From the NCBI RefSeq assembly GCF_002018875.1, contig NZ_MVOL01000003.1, forward strand, positions 248,001-312,000: a DNA stretch of 64,000 bases. The letters are read 5' to 3'. Both the position numbers and the translations under genes were made by a program. Below are positions 27,137-35,214 of the stretch, piece after piece. How positions within the stretch are numbered: the stretch's first letter is position 1; each line of letters begins with the position of its first letter. This DNA comes from Pseudomonas sp. MF4836. GTDB lineage: Bacteria > Pseudomonadota > Gammaproteobacteria > Pseudomonadales > Pseudomonadaceae. Under the pieces are notes generated by a model. The model was not told the DNA's origin. It worked only from the letters and a program-made list of their open reading frames with translations, and did not search any database.

Positions 27137-28102
27137 TCAAGCGCGGGCCTGGACCGTGACCCAATAGCGGGTGAAGCGGCGTACTTTGACCGGCAGGCTG
27201 ATTTCCAGCAGCTCGAGAATCCGTTCGCTGTCGTCCAGTGGATAACTGCCCGAGAGCAGCAGGTCGGCGACCCTGGGATCGCAGTTGAGCTGGCCACGTC
27301 GATAACGGCCCAGTTCATCGAGAAAATCCGCCAGGCGCATATGGGCCGCCACCAGCATCCCTTCGCTCCAGGCCCCGCTGTTGGCGTCCAGCGCCGTCGG
27401 GGTGTCCCAGGCCTGGGCGCTGAAGCTCAACTGCCGCGCCGGCGGCACCAGCAGGGGGGCGCCGTTGAAGGCGGTCGGGCTCAGGCTGACCCGACCGCTG
27501 AACACCGCCAACTGGCTGCGCTGTTTGAACTGGCGCAGGTTCAGGCGCGCGCCCTCGGCCTGCACCAGGCCTTCGGCGGTCTGCACCCGTAGCGGGCGGT
27601 TGTCGTCGGCGCTGCTGAGCATGATTTCGCCTTCGAGCAGGCGGATCAGCCGCTGCTGACCGTCGAAGTGCAGGTCCACCGCGCTGTTGGTATTGAGTTG
27701 CAGCAGGCTGCCATCGTCCAGGGTCAGCTTGCGCCGCTGGCCCAGCGGGCTGCGGTAGTCGGCCAGCAGCGGCGGCAGCGGGTTGTGCTCGCGCAGGCCC
27801 CAGGCCGCGGCAGAACCGGCTCCAAGAATCAGTAGCAGCTTCAGAGCCTGGCGCCGGCTGGAGGACTTTGGCGCATTGAGCGCGGCATGGGCCAGGGGCG
27901 AACCCATGCCACGCAGCCGCTGGTTGACCCGCTGAATATGCTCCCAGGCCCGCTGATGTTCGCTGTGGGCATCGTGCCATTGCTGCCAGGCCTGCTGCTG
28001 GCGCGGACTGAGGGCACCGCTCTGGATTTCGATCAGCCAGTGCACGGCCTGCTCGGCGACCTGGGTCGAGAAGCCCGGCGCACCATTTAAAGGGTTGTTC
28101 AT
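27137..28102 (-). CDS. fecR: FecR-like anti-sigma/sigma-regulator
   Basis: A 321-residue FecR-family protein. A cytoplasmic N-terminal DUF4880 region (AEQAVHWLIEIQSGALSPRQ) binds the sigma factor. A single membrane helix lies at about residues 88-103 (LKLLLILGAGSAAAWGL). The periplasmic FecR domain contains GQRRKLTLDDGSLLQLNTNS. It relays the loaded-receptor signal from the STN domain of FecA to FecI. It lies 22 bases after fecI and 125 bases before fecA, the canonical order. Confidence 0.92.
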   Translation of the reverse strand: MNNPLNGAPGFSTQVAEQAVHWLIEIQSGALSPRQQQAWQQWHDAHSEHQRAWEHIQRVNQRLRGMGSPLAHAALNAPKSSSRRQALKLLLILGAGSAAAWGLREHNPLPPLLADYRSPLGQRRKLTLDDGSLLQLNTNSAVDLHFDGQQRLIRLLEGEIMLSSADDNRPLRVQTAEGLVQAEGARLNLRQFKQRSQLAVFSGRVSLSPTAFNGAPLLVPPARQLSFSAQAWDTPTALDANSGAWSEGMLVAAHMRLADFLDELGRYRRGQLNCDPRVADLLLSGSYPLDDSERILELLEISLPVKVRRFTRYWVTVQARA

Positions 28103-28124
28103 AAGGGGGAGGGCATTGAGTGAT

Positions 28125-28613
28125 TCACAGGGCGAAATAGCAGCGCAGGGCGGCCTTGTTCAAGTGACGTTTGACTGTGGCGATGGAAATGCCCAGCGCC
28201 TGGGCAATTTCGCCGTAGCTCAGGCCGTCGACCTGGGCCAGCAGAAAGGCGCGCTTGACCGGACGTGGCAAGCCGTCGAGCAACTCGTCGAGTTCAACCA
28301 GGGTTTGCAGGATGATTGCCCGGTCTTCCTCGGAGGGCGCCACCAGCTCCGGCATCTGCGCCAGGGCTTCGTAGTAGGCGCGTTCCAGGTCCTGGCGCCG
28401 GTAGTGGTTGCACAGCACGCGCTTGGCGATGGTGGTGAGGAACGCCCGGGGTTCGTTGATCTGCGGCGTTTCACGGGCCGTCAGCACCCGCATGAAGGTG
28501 TCTTGTGCCAGGTCGGCGGCGTTGTGGGGGCAGCCAAGGCGGCGTCGCAACCAGCCGTTGAGCCAGTTGTGATGCGCGTGATAGAGCACTTCGAGGGTTG
28601 AGGCGTGGGCCAA
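28125..28613 (-). CDS. fecI: FecI-like ECF sigma factor
   Basis: A 162-residue ECF sigma factor. Region 2 (WLRRRLGCPHNAADLAQDTF) and region 4 (LSYGEIAQALGISIATVKRH) are intact. It should direct RNA polymerase to the fecA promoter when FecR is activated. The start is a TTG at 28613 with CGGAG upstream; no better ATG exists, so translation may be kept low. A Fur-like box lies 32-53 bases upstream, consistent with iron repression. Confidence 0.9.
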   Translation of the reverse strand: MAHASTLEVLYHAHHNWLNGWLRRRLGCPHNAADLAQDTFMRVLTARETPQINEPRAFLTTIAKRVLCNHYRRQDLERAYYEALAQMPELVAPSEEDRAIILQTLVELDELLDGLPRPVKRAFLLAQVDGLSYGEIAQALGISIATVKRHLNKAALRCYFAL

Positions 28614-28644
28614 GCGAACGCTCCGACAGCATACGGATGCTTAA

Positions 28645-28666
28645 GAGAACAAGAATTGTTCGCATT
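28645..28666 (-). promoter_or_regulatory. Candidate Fur box upstream of fecI
   Basis: GAGAACAAGAATTGTTCGCATT (two bases longer than the core) has the AT-rich hexamer-like symmetry of a Fur site, with GAAC and GTTC arms around AAGAATT. It lies just before fecI. The match is by eye to the 19-bp Fur consensus and is partial. Confidence 0.45.
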
Positions 28667-28742
28667 GTAGGGGCGGGATATGGCATTCGGCAATCAGTGC
28701 GGACCGACGGCGAGGCATCGGTTTATCGGCACTTTTTGCGTA

Positions 28743-28761
28743 TGAGAATATTTATCATTAA
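28743..28761 (+). promoter_or_regulatory. Candidate Fur box upstream of the DUF3649/PepSY operon
   Basis: TGAGAATATTTATCATTAA resembles the 19-bp Fur consensus GATAATGATAATCATTATC in both halves. It lies 70-88 bases before the DUF3649 gene, in the divergent intergenic region with fecI, so both directions could be iron-repressed. Confidence 0.55.
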
Positions 28762-28830
28762 TATTGCCGCTCTTTAAGCTTGCCCCCGGTGCTGTGCGGT
28801 GCAGGTTTTTTAACGTTTCCAGGGCGGAAC

Positions 28831-29136
28831 ATGAAAAGCAAAGTTGGCGCGACTCCCGTTTCCTATCGCCTGGCCGTGGCCTCGCGGGTGCTGGCGGCGG
28901 TGCTCGGCGGTTACCTGCTGGCGGCGTTGGGCAGTGTCTGCCTGACCTTGCTGTTACCCATGCCCCGGATCGATGCGACGGTCAGCGGGATGACGGCCTC
29001 GTTTGTGTTCTACCTGCTGGCGGTGCTCTGGTGTTTCGCCTGTCGCAGCGCCTGGCGGGCCTGGGCCGGGGTCGCGGGCGCCTGCCTGGTGCTGGCGCTG
29101 ATCGCCGGCCTGGCCTACTGGATGGCGCGCCCATGA
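28831..29136 (+). CDS. DUF3649 family small inner-membrane protein
   Basis: A 101-residue protein with three hydrophobic segments and the DUF3649 pattern (ASRVLAAVLGGYLLAALGSV ... MPRIDATVSGMTASFVFYLL). The family is found beside PepSY-associated membrane proteins in siderophore and iron loci; its function is unknown. I chose the ATG at 28831, after AGGGCGG, over an upstream in-frame start at 28780. The stop overlaps the next start in an ATGA, so it is translationally coupled to the PepSY gene. Confidence 0.85.
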   Translation: MKSKVGATPVSYRLAVASRVLAAVLGGYLLAALGSVCLTLLLPMPRIDATVSGMTASFVFYLLAVLWCFACRSAWRAWAGVAGACLVLALIAGLAYWMARP

Positions 29137-30707
29137 AAGAGGGTTTTCGTCAGTCCATGGCCTGGCTGCACACCTGGAGCGGGTTGGTGTTTGGCTGGCT
29201 GCTGTTTGCGATTTTCTTCACCGGGACCCTGTCGTATTTCAAGGCGGAAATCAGCCACTGGATGCAACCGGAAGTCCCGGCCCGGGCAGTCAGCACCGAC
29301 AGCAGCCTGGCCCTGGCCCAAGGCTACCTGCAGCAACATGCCAGTGGCGCCGGGCGCTGGTTCATCAACCTGCCGGATGCCCGTGAACCGGCGCTGTCGG
29401 TGATGCGGCAGGGCCCGGTCAAGCCCGGCGAGCGCGGCGCCTTCACGGAAAAACTCCTCGATCCGGCCACCGGCAGCGAAATCCAGGCCCGGGATACCCG
29501 GGGCGGCGAGTTTTTCTACCGCTTCCACTTCCAGCTGCAAATGCCCCACCCCTGGGGTCGCTGGCTGGCGACCAGCGCGGCGATGGTGATGTTCGTCGCC
29601 TTGATCAGCGGGATCATCACCCACAAGAAAATCTTCAAGGACTTCTTCACCTTCCGCCCGCGCAAGGGCCAGCGCTCATGGCTCGACGGGCATAACGCGG
29701 TGGGTGTCCTGGTGTTGCCGTTTCACCTGATGATCACCTACAGCAGTCTGGTGATCTTTATGACCATGGTCATGCCGGCCAGCATTCTCACGGCTTATGA
29801 CGGTGACACCCGGGCGTTTTTCAATGAGGCGTTTCCAGGCACCAACAATGCGCCGGCCTCGGGCAAACCGGGTGTGCTGATGCCTATGGGGCCGATGGTG
29901 GAGCAGGCGCGGCAGCAGTGGTCGGGCGGGCACATTGGGCGGATCGCGGTGAACAATCCCGGGGACGAAAACGCGTCGGTGAACGTGTTCCGCCACAGTG
30001 CCGATCGGGTGGTGCACGACTTTGGCAGCGTGATCTCGTTCAACGGCGTGACCGGCGAACTGCTCAGGGTATCTCCCGAACAGTCTTTGCCGACGGCCAT
30101 CGCCGGCAGTTTCTATGGGCTGCACATGGGGGTGTTTGCCGGGCCGGTGTTGCGCTGGCTGTACTTTATCTGCGGTCTGGCCGGTACGGCGATGATCGGC
30201 ACCGGGCTGGTGATCTGGCTCGGCAAGCGCCAGCTGAAGCACGCCAAGAGTGGAGTCATGCCGTTTGAGCTGCGGCTGGTGGAGGTGCTGAATATCGCCA
30301 GCATGTCGGGCCTGGTGTTGGCGGTCGCGGCGTTTTTCTGGGCCAATCGCCTGTTGCCGGCAGGTTTTGCCGAACGGGCGGACTGGGAGGTCAATAGCTT
30401 CTTCATGGTCTGGGGCTTGAGCCTGGTGCATGCCGCCGTGCGCCGTGGGCGGCGGGCCTGGGTCGAGCAATTGGGCCTGGCCGCGCTGCTGTTTGCCGCG
30501 GTGCCGCTGCTCGACCTGTTGACCGCGCCCGCCGGCCTGGCTGGCAGTGACTGGATGCTCGCCGGGTTCGACCTGACCTGCCTGGGCAGCGGTGTATTCC
30601 TGGCCTGGGCCGCCTGGAAAATGCAGCGCTCGTCCCACTCCAAGCCCAGCCCACAGCCGCGAGCCGAACGGCCACGGCCGCTGACGCTCAAGAACGAGGT
30701 GAACTGA
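29133..30707 (+). CDS. PepSY-associated transmembrane protein, putative siderophore reductase component
   Basis: A 524-residue inner-membrane protein. Conserved parts are MAWLHTWSGLVFGWLLFAIF at the start (first helix with a His typical of haem coordination), a periplasmic PepSY-like domain, LISGIITHKKIFKDFF, then WLDGHNAVGVLVLPFHLMI, and several further helices. Relatives include FoxB and FpvG, which take part in reductive iron release from siderophores. I start it at the ATG at 29133, overlapping the DUF3649 stop; a longer frame opening at 28764 reads through DUF3649 in another frame and is not real. DUF3325 follows directly. Confidence 0.88.
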   Translation: MKEGFRQSMAWLHTWSGLVFGWLLFAIFFTGTLSYFKAEISHWMQPEVPARAVSTDSSLALAQGYLQQHASGAGRWFINLPDAREPALSVMRQGPVKPGERGAFTEKLLDPATGSEIQARDTRGGEFFYRFHFQLQMPHPWGRWLATSAAMVMFVALISGIITHKKIFKDFFTFRPRKGQRSWLDGHNAVGVLVLPFHLMITYSSLVIFMTMVMPASILTAYDGDTRAFFNEAFPGTNNAPASGKPGVLMPMGPMVEQARQQWSGGHIGRIAVNNPGDENASVNVFRHSADRVVHDFGSVISFNGVTGELLRVSPEQSLPTAIAGSFYGLHMGVFAGPVLRWLYFICGLAGTAMIGTGLVIWLGKRQLKHAKSGVMPFELRLVEVLNIASMSGLVLAVAAFFWANRLLPAGFAERADWEVNSFFMVWGLSLVHAAVRRGRRAWVEQLGLAALLFAAVPLLDLLTAPAGLAGSDWMLAGFDLTCLGSGVFLAWAAWKMQRSSHSKPSPQPRAERPRPLTLKNEVN

Positions 30708-31034
30708 ATGCTGCTCGCCGTGCTGCTGTGCTACGCCGGGTTTGCCGCCTTGTGCCTGTCGATGGATCGTCATCACAGCGACCTGCTGGGGCGCAAGGCC
30801 TCGGCAGGGCGCCGCCAGGGTTTGAGGCTGGGCGGCTGGTCGCTGCTGGGGCTGTCGTTGTGGGCGGCGGTGGCCGCTGCCGGTTGGGGCCTGGGGTTGG
30901 TGCAATGGTGCGCAGTGTTGATGCTCAGTGCCTTGCTGCTGGTGCTGCTGTTGCCCTATCGCCCGCGCCTGGCCTTGTGGCTGGCCGCCCTGGGCTTGCT
31001 GGCCAGCCCGCTCGCCGCTGTTGCGCAGCTTTAA
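30708..31034 (+). CDS. DUF3325 family small inner-membrane protein
   Basis: A 108-residue protein with three hydrophobic segments and the DUF3325 pattern (LCYAGFAALCLSMDRHHSDL). The family is regularly encoded after PepSY proteins in iron-uptake loci; its role is unknown. The start codon directly follows the stop of the PepSY gene (TGAATG), so translation is coupled. It ends 12 bases before an ECF sigma gene, which implies that one transcript may run on into the second signalling set. Confidence 0.85.
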   Translation: MLLAVLLCYAGFAALCLSMDRHHSDLLGRKASAGRRQGLRLGGWSLLGLSLWAAVAAAGWGLGLVQWCAVLMLSALLLVLLLPYRPRLALWLAALGLLASPLAAVAQL

Positions 31035-31046
31035 GCGGACCGGCCG

Positions 31047-31625
31047 ATGATCATCAGTCCCCCTCCGGAACACCCTGACCCCGACCGCCCGGAAGCCTCG
31101 GGCAGTCGTGCGCATTTTCTGCAGGTGTTTTTGTCCCAGCGCCCGCAGATGGAGGCCTTGGTCAGCCGTCGCGTAGGCTGCCGGGCGACGGCGGCCGACC
31201 TGGTGCAGGATTTGTTCCTGCGCTTCTGGCGCCGGCCGCTGGTGCAGGTCGAAGAGCTCAGCACCTACCTGCTGCGGTGCGCCGGCAACATTGCTATCGA
31301 CCATTTGCGCAGCGAGGGCGCGCGGGTCCGGGTCAATGAAAGCTGGCTGCCGGAGCAGCAGGATCACTACAGCGCCGAGCCGCAAGCGGCGCTGGAGGCG
31401 GGCAATGATCTGCGCCATGTCGAGGCGGCGCTGCGCAGCCTGCCTGAGCGTACTCGGCAGATCTTTTTGCTCAACCGCATCCATGGCCGCAAGTACGCAC
31501 AAATCGCCAAGGCCATGGGTTTGTCCCAAAGCGCCGTGGAAAAACATATGATGCGCGCCCTCGAAGCCTGCAAGGCCAGCCTGCGGGAACCCTCGACCAC
31601 GCGAACGCCAGGGAAAGCACCGTGA
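31047..31625 (+). CDS. FecI-like ECF sigma factor of the second receptor set
   Basis: A 192-residue ECF sigma factor. Region 2 includes CRATAADLVQDLFLRFWRRP, and region 4 includes LNRIHGRKYAQIAKAMGLSQ and SAVEKHMMRALEACK, typical of iron-starvation sigma factors. Its stop overlaps the GTG start of the FecR gene (GTGA), so sigma and anti-sigma are translationally coupled. Being 12 bases after DUF3325, it may be transcribed with the PepSY operon from the Fur-like promoter at 28743. The expected target is the receptor gene at 32779. Confidence 0.9.
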   Translation: MIISPPPEHPDPDRPEASGSRAHFLQVFLSQRPQMEALVSRRVGCRATAADLVQDLFLRFWRRPLVQVEELSTYLLRCAGNIAIDHLRSEGARVRVNESWLPEQQDHYSAEPQAALEAGNDLRHVEAALRSLPERTRQIFLLNRIHGRKYAQIAKAMGLSQSAVEKHMMRALEACKASLREPSTTRTPGKAP

Positions 31626-32611
31626 ACAGTATTGCTCGCGTCACCCCGACGCCGGCCCAGGAGCAGGCTGCCCTGGCCTGGCTCAGCCTGTTGCATGACC
31701 AGCCCAGCAGTGGCGATCAGGCCACATTCAGCCAATGGCTGCAGGCTGATCCGGCGCATATCGAAGCCTATGCCCAGGCCCAGGTGCTGTGGGAACTCAG
31801 CGAAGTGCCGGCGCGGACCCTGGCTCGGGAAGATGAATTTGCCCTGCAGGGTTACTTGCGGGAGATGGATCGGGCCCAGGGCCGTTCGCGGCGCCGTTGG
31901 GCTGCCGGGTTGGCGATGGCCGCCTGTTTGCTGCTGACGATCAGCATGGGGGGCGGCTGGCAGCCACAGCGCTGGTTCGACGATTTTGGTGCCGACTATG
32001 TCTCGGCCCCGGGGCAGGTGCGCACCGTGACCCTGGCCGATCAGTCCCAGGTGACCCTGGATGCCGACAGCGCGATTGCCGTGGACTTCACCCAGGGCGA
32101 GCGCCATGTGCAACTGCGCCGGGGGGCCGGTTTTTTCAGCGTGACCCACACCGGTCAGCCGTTTGTGGTCGAGGCCGACAGCGGCCGGGTGCAGGTGCTG
32201 GGCACCCAGTTCGAAGTGCGGCTGCAACCGGCCGGGGCCCAGGTGACCGTGCTCTCCGGACGCGTGGGCGTGACCCCGCAACCGGGCGCGAACCAGGAGG
32301 TGCTGGGCGCGGGCCAGCAGTTGGCGTATGCCGATGGTGTCAGCCAGGCGCTGCATGGTGTCGACAGTGAGGCGCACCTGGCCTGGCGCCAGGGTTGGCT
32401 GAACTTCTACAAGCAACCCCTGGCCGAGGTGGTCAAGGACCTGGGGCGCTATTACCCGGGACGGATCCTGCTGCTCAACGATGAACTGGGCGCCCGCCGA
32501 GTCAGCGGCAACTTCCCCAGCCAGGACCCGCAGGCGGTGCTCGACTCCCTGCAAGGCGTGCTTGGCTTTCAACAGCATCAACTGCTGGGCCGCGTGATTA
32601 TCCTGCGCTGA
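31622..32611 (+). CDS. FecR-like anti-sigma factor of the second receptor set
   Basis: A 329-residue FecR-family protein starting at a GTG that overlaps the sigma gene stop. The DUF4880 region (AALAWLSLLHDQPSSGDQAT) is at the N-terminus, a membrane helix lies at about 95-110, the FecR domain (VRTVTLADQSQVTLDADSAI) follows, and a C-terminal secretin/TonB-like part ends RVIILR. It should hold the partner sigma factor until the STN domain of the receptor signals. It lies 167 bases before that receptor gene. Confidence 0.92.
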   Translation: MNSIARVTPTPAQEQAALAWLSLLHDQPSSGDQATFSQWLQADPAHIEAYAQAQVLWELSEVPARTLAREDEFALQGYLREMDRAQGRSRRRWAAGLAMAACLLLTISMGGGWQPQRWFDDFGADYVSAPGQVRTVTLADQSQVTLDADSAIAVDFTQGERHVQLRRGAGFFSVTHTGQPFVVEADSGRVQVLGTQFEVRLQPAGAQVTVLSGRVGVTPQPGANQEVLGAGQQLAYADGVSQALHGVDSEAHLAWRQGWLNFYKQPLAEVVKDLGRYYPGRILLLNDELGARRVSGNFPSQDPQAVLDSLQGVLGFQQHQLLGRVIILR

Positions 32612-32729
32612 TGCCGGGTCGTTGGGTGTCAGGTAGATGAAGGGCGGTCAGTAGCCCAAACGCACCGGTTCGAAAATATTTTCATTTTTTTGCTGAGGTA
32701 AACCCGGGCGGCATTCGTGTAGTGCTTGA

Positions 32730-32749
32730 AAGTGCGAGTCATTCGCATC
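32730..32749 (+). promoter_or_regulatory. Candidate Fur box or sigma-dependent promoter before the second receptor
   Basis: An imperfect dyad with GCGAGT and ATTCGC halves around 32733-32748 lies 30-49 bases before the receptor gene, inside the only gap (167 bases) in which its promoter can lie. The Fur reading is tentative. Confidence 0.35.
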
Positions 32750-32778
32750 CGTAGCGGTTCTACACACAGGTCTCGAGC

Positions 32779-35214
32779 ATGAAGTCCAGGGCACACATGG
32801 CGGCAAGCGGTTCGGTTAAAGGGTGGTTCGGCGCGTCGGCGCTGGCGGTTTCGGGCTTGGCCATGCTGCCGTTGAGCGTGGCCCTGGCGGCCGATGCCGG
32901 CAGCGCGCAACACAGTGCAGTGTTCAATTTCGCCATCGCCGCCAAGCCGCTGCCCCAGGCCCTGAGCGATTTCAGCCGGGTCACCGGGATCAGCGTGGTG
33001 TACACCGATGAGGCCCCCTATGGCATCCAGGCCCCGGCCGTCAGCGGTTCATTGAGCGCCGAGCAGGCCATGCACCGCCTGCTGGGCAACTCCGGGCTGA
33101 GCTTCCGTCGCACCGACGCCCACACCCTGGCCCTGGAACCGCAGCCTACCGCCGGCGCGCTGAACCTGGGGGCGACCACCATCACCTCCGTGGTCGCGGC
33201 CGACAGCACCAGCTACCAGCCACCGGCTACCACCTCGATCGCCCGCTCCCAGGCCCTGAACCAGGAGATCCCGCAGATCATCAACGTGGTGCCGGCCCAG
33301 GCCATGCGCGACCAGGCGCCGCGCAACCTGGACGATGCCCTGACCAATATCAGCGGCATCACCCAGAGCAACACCCTGGGCGGCACCCTGGACGCGGTGA
33401 TGATCCGCGGGTTTGGCGACAACCGTAACGGCTCGATCATGCGCGACAGCATGCCGGTGATGCAGGGTCGCGCCCTGAACGCCACCGCCGAGCGGGTCGA
33501 GGTGCTCAAGGGCCCGGCGTCCCTGCTCTACGGCATTCAGGACCCGGGCGGCGTGGTCAATATTGTCAGCAAAAAGCCTCAGCTCGAGCAGTACAACGCC
33601 GTGACCGTACGCGGCTCCAGCTATGGCTCGGGCAAGAACGGCAGCGGCGGCAGCCTCGACAGCACCGGCGCCCTGGGGGACTCCGGGCTGGCCTATCGGA
33701 TGATTGTCGACCACGAGGATGAAGACTACTGGCGCAACTTCGGCACCCACCGCGAGACGCTGGTGGCGCCGTCCCTGGCCTGGTACGGCGAAGACACCAA
33801 AGTGCTGCTGGCCTACGAGCACCGCGAGTTCCTGACCCCGTTCGACCGTGGCACCGCGATCGACCCCAGGACCAACCACCCGCTGGACATTCCGGCGACC
33901 CGCCGCCTCGACGAACCGTTCAACAACCTGGAAGGGCGCTCGGACCTGTATCGATTTGAGGTCGACCATGACCTCAACGACAACTGGAAGGCGCATTTCG
34001 GCTACAGCTGGAACCGCGAAACCTACGACGCCAGCCAGGTGCGCCTGACGGCCGTCAATAGCAACGGCACCCTGACCCGCACCATGGACGGCACCCAGGG
34101 CGCCCTGACCACCGACCGTTATGCCACCGCCACCCTGCAAGGCAAGACCGAGCTGGCCGGGATGCAGCACGACCTGGTGTTCGGCCTGGACGATGAGTAC
34201 CGCAAGATTTACCGCGCCGACCTGATTCGCGGCACCGCGTCGACCTTCAACTACCTCAACCCGGTGTATGGCCAGCAAGTGGCGGGTACTGCCGTGCGCG
34301 CCGCCGACAGCGACCAGACCGATCTGCTGCGCACCGATTCGCTGTTCTTCCAGGACTCGATCCACCTCACCGACCAGTGGATTCTGGTGGGCGGTGCGCG
34401 CTTCCAGGAGTACGACCAGTACGCGGGTCGGGGCCGTCCGTTCCACGCCAACACCGACACCAACGGTCAGAAGTGGGTGCCGCGCGCCGGCCTGGTGTAC
34501 CGCTACACCGACGCGCTGTCGTTCTATGGCAGCTACACCGAATCCTTCAAGCCCAACTCCAGCATCGCGCCTCTGGGCGGCGGCAATGTGGTGCTCGATG
34601 GCAGCATCGAGCCGGAGGAAGGCAAGTCCTGGGAACTGGGGGCCAAGCTCGACCTGCCGGGGCGCATCACCGCCAGCGCGGCGCTGTTTGATATCACCAA
34701 GCGCAACGTGCTGGTGACCACCGCGACCGCCACCGACACCGTGACCAGCGTTGCTGGCGAAGTGAAGTCCCGCGGCCTGGAAATGGACCTGACCGGCCAG
34801 CTCACCGAGCAATGGAGCCTGATCGGCAGCTATGCCTACACCGACGCCGAAGTGACCAAGGACACCCAATACGAAGGCAAGCGTTTGCAAAACGTGGCCA
34901 AAAACACCGGTTCGCTGTCGGCGGTGTATGACTTCGGCAGCCTGATCGGCGGCGACCGCCTGCGGGCCGGCGCCGGTGCGCGCTATGTCGGCGAACGGGC
35001 CGGCGATGCGCCCAACAGCTTCGACCTGCCGGCCTACACCGTGGCCGACGCCTTCGCCACCTACGACACCAAGGTCGAAGGGCAGAAGGTCAAGTTCCAG
35101 CTCAACGTGAAGAACCTGTTCGACAAGACCTACTACACCTCGTCGGCGAGCCGCTTCTTTGTGTCCATGGGCGATTCGCGCCAAGTGTCGCTGTCCAGCA
35201 CCCTGGAGTTCTGA
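32779..35214 (+). CDS. TonB-dependent siderophore receptor with STN domain
   Basis: An 811-residue outer-membrane receptor. It has a long signal peptide (to about residue 40, ending VALAADA), an STN domain (FNFAIAAKPLPQALSDFSRV), a plug (IPQIINVVPAQAMRDQAPRN ... VLKGPASLLYG ... GGVVNIVSKKP) and a barrel ending in STLEF. The plug style is that of hydroxamate/ferrioxamine or pyoverdine receptors (FoxA, FpvB, FiuA); the ligand is unknown. The STN domain and the sigma/FecR pair upstream show cell-surface signalling. The stop overlaps the start of the propeller gene. Confidence 0.93.
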   Translation: MKSRAHMAASGSVKGWFGASALAVSGLAMLPLSVALAADAGSAQHSAVFNFAIAAKPLPQALSDFSRVTGISVVYTDEAPYGIQAPAVSGSLSAEQAMHRLLGNSGLSFRRTDAHTLALEPQPTAGALNLGATTITSVVAADSTSYQPPATTSIARSQALNQEIPQIINVVPAQAMRDQAPRNLDDALTNISGITQSNTLGGTLDAVMIRGFGDNRNGSIMRDSMPVMQGRALNATAERVEVLKGPASLLYGIQDPGGVVNIVSKKPQLEQYNAVTVRGSSYGSGKNGSGGSLDSTGALGDSGLAYRMIVDHEDEDYWRNFGTHRETLVAPSLAWYGEDTKVLLAYEHREFLTPFDRGTAIDPRTNHPLDIPATRRLDEPFNNLEGRSDLYRFEVDHDLNDNWKAHFGYSWNRETYDASQVRLTAVNSNGTLTRTMDGTQGALTTDRYATATLQGKTELAGMQHDLVFGLDDEYRKIYRADLIRGTASTFNYLNPVYGQQVAGTAVRAADSDQTDLLRTDSLFFQDSIHLTDQWILVGGARFQEYDQYAGRGRPFHANTDTNGQKWVPRAGLVYRYTDALSFYGSYTESFKPNSSIAPLGGGNVVLDGSIEPEEGKSWELGAKLDLPGRITASAALFDITKRNVLVTTATATDTVTSVAGEVKSRGLEMDLTGQLTEQWSLIGSYAYTDAEVTKDTQYEGKRLQNVAKNTGSLSAVYDFGSLIGGDRLRAGAGARYVGERAGDAPNSFDLPAYTVADAFATYDTKVEGQKVKFQLNVKNLFDKTYYTSSASRFFVSMGDSRQVSLSSTLEF

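Noticed and set aside
28764..30707. A longer start for the PepSY protein
   Set aside because: The first 123 codons read DUF3649 in the wrong frame; the ATG at 29133 overlaps the DUF3649 stop and gives the family N-terminus.
29676..31547. A 623-codon minus-strand frame opposite the PepSY operon
   Set aside because: Antisense shadow with Gln/His/Arg-rich composition; no ribosome-binding site or family features.
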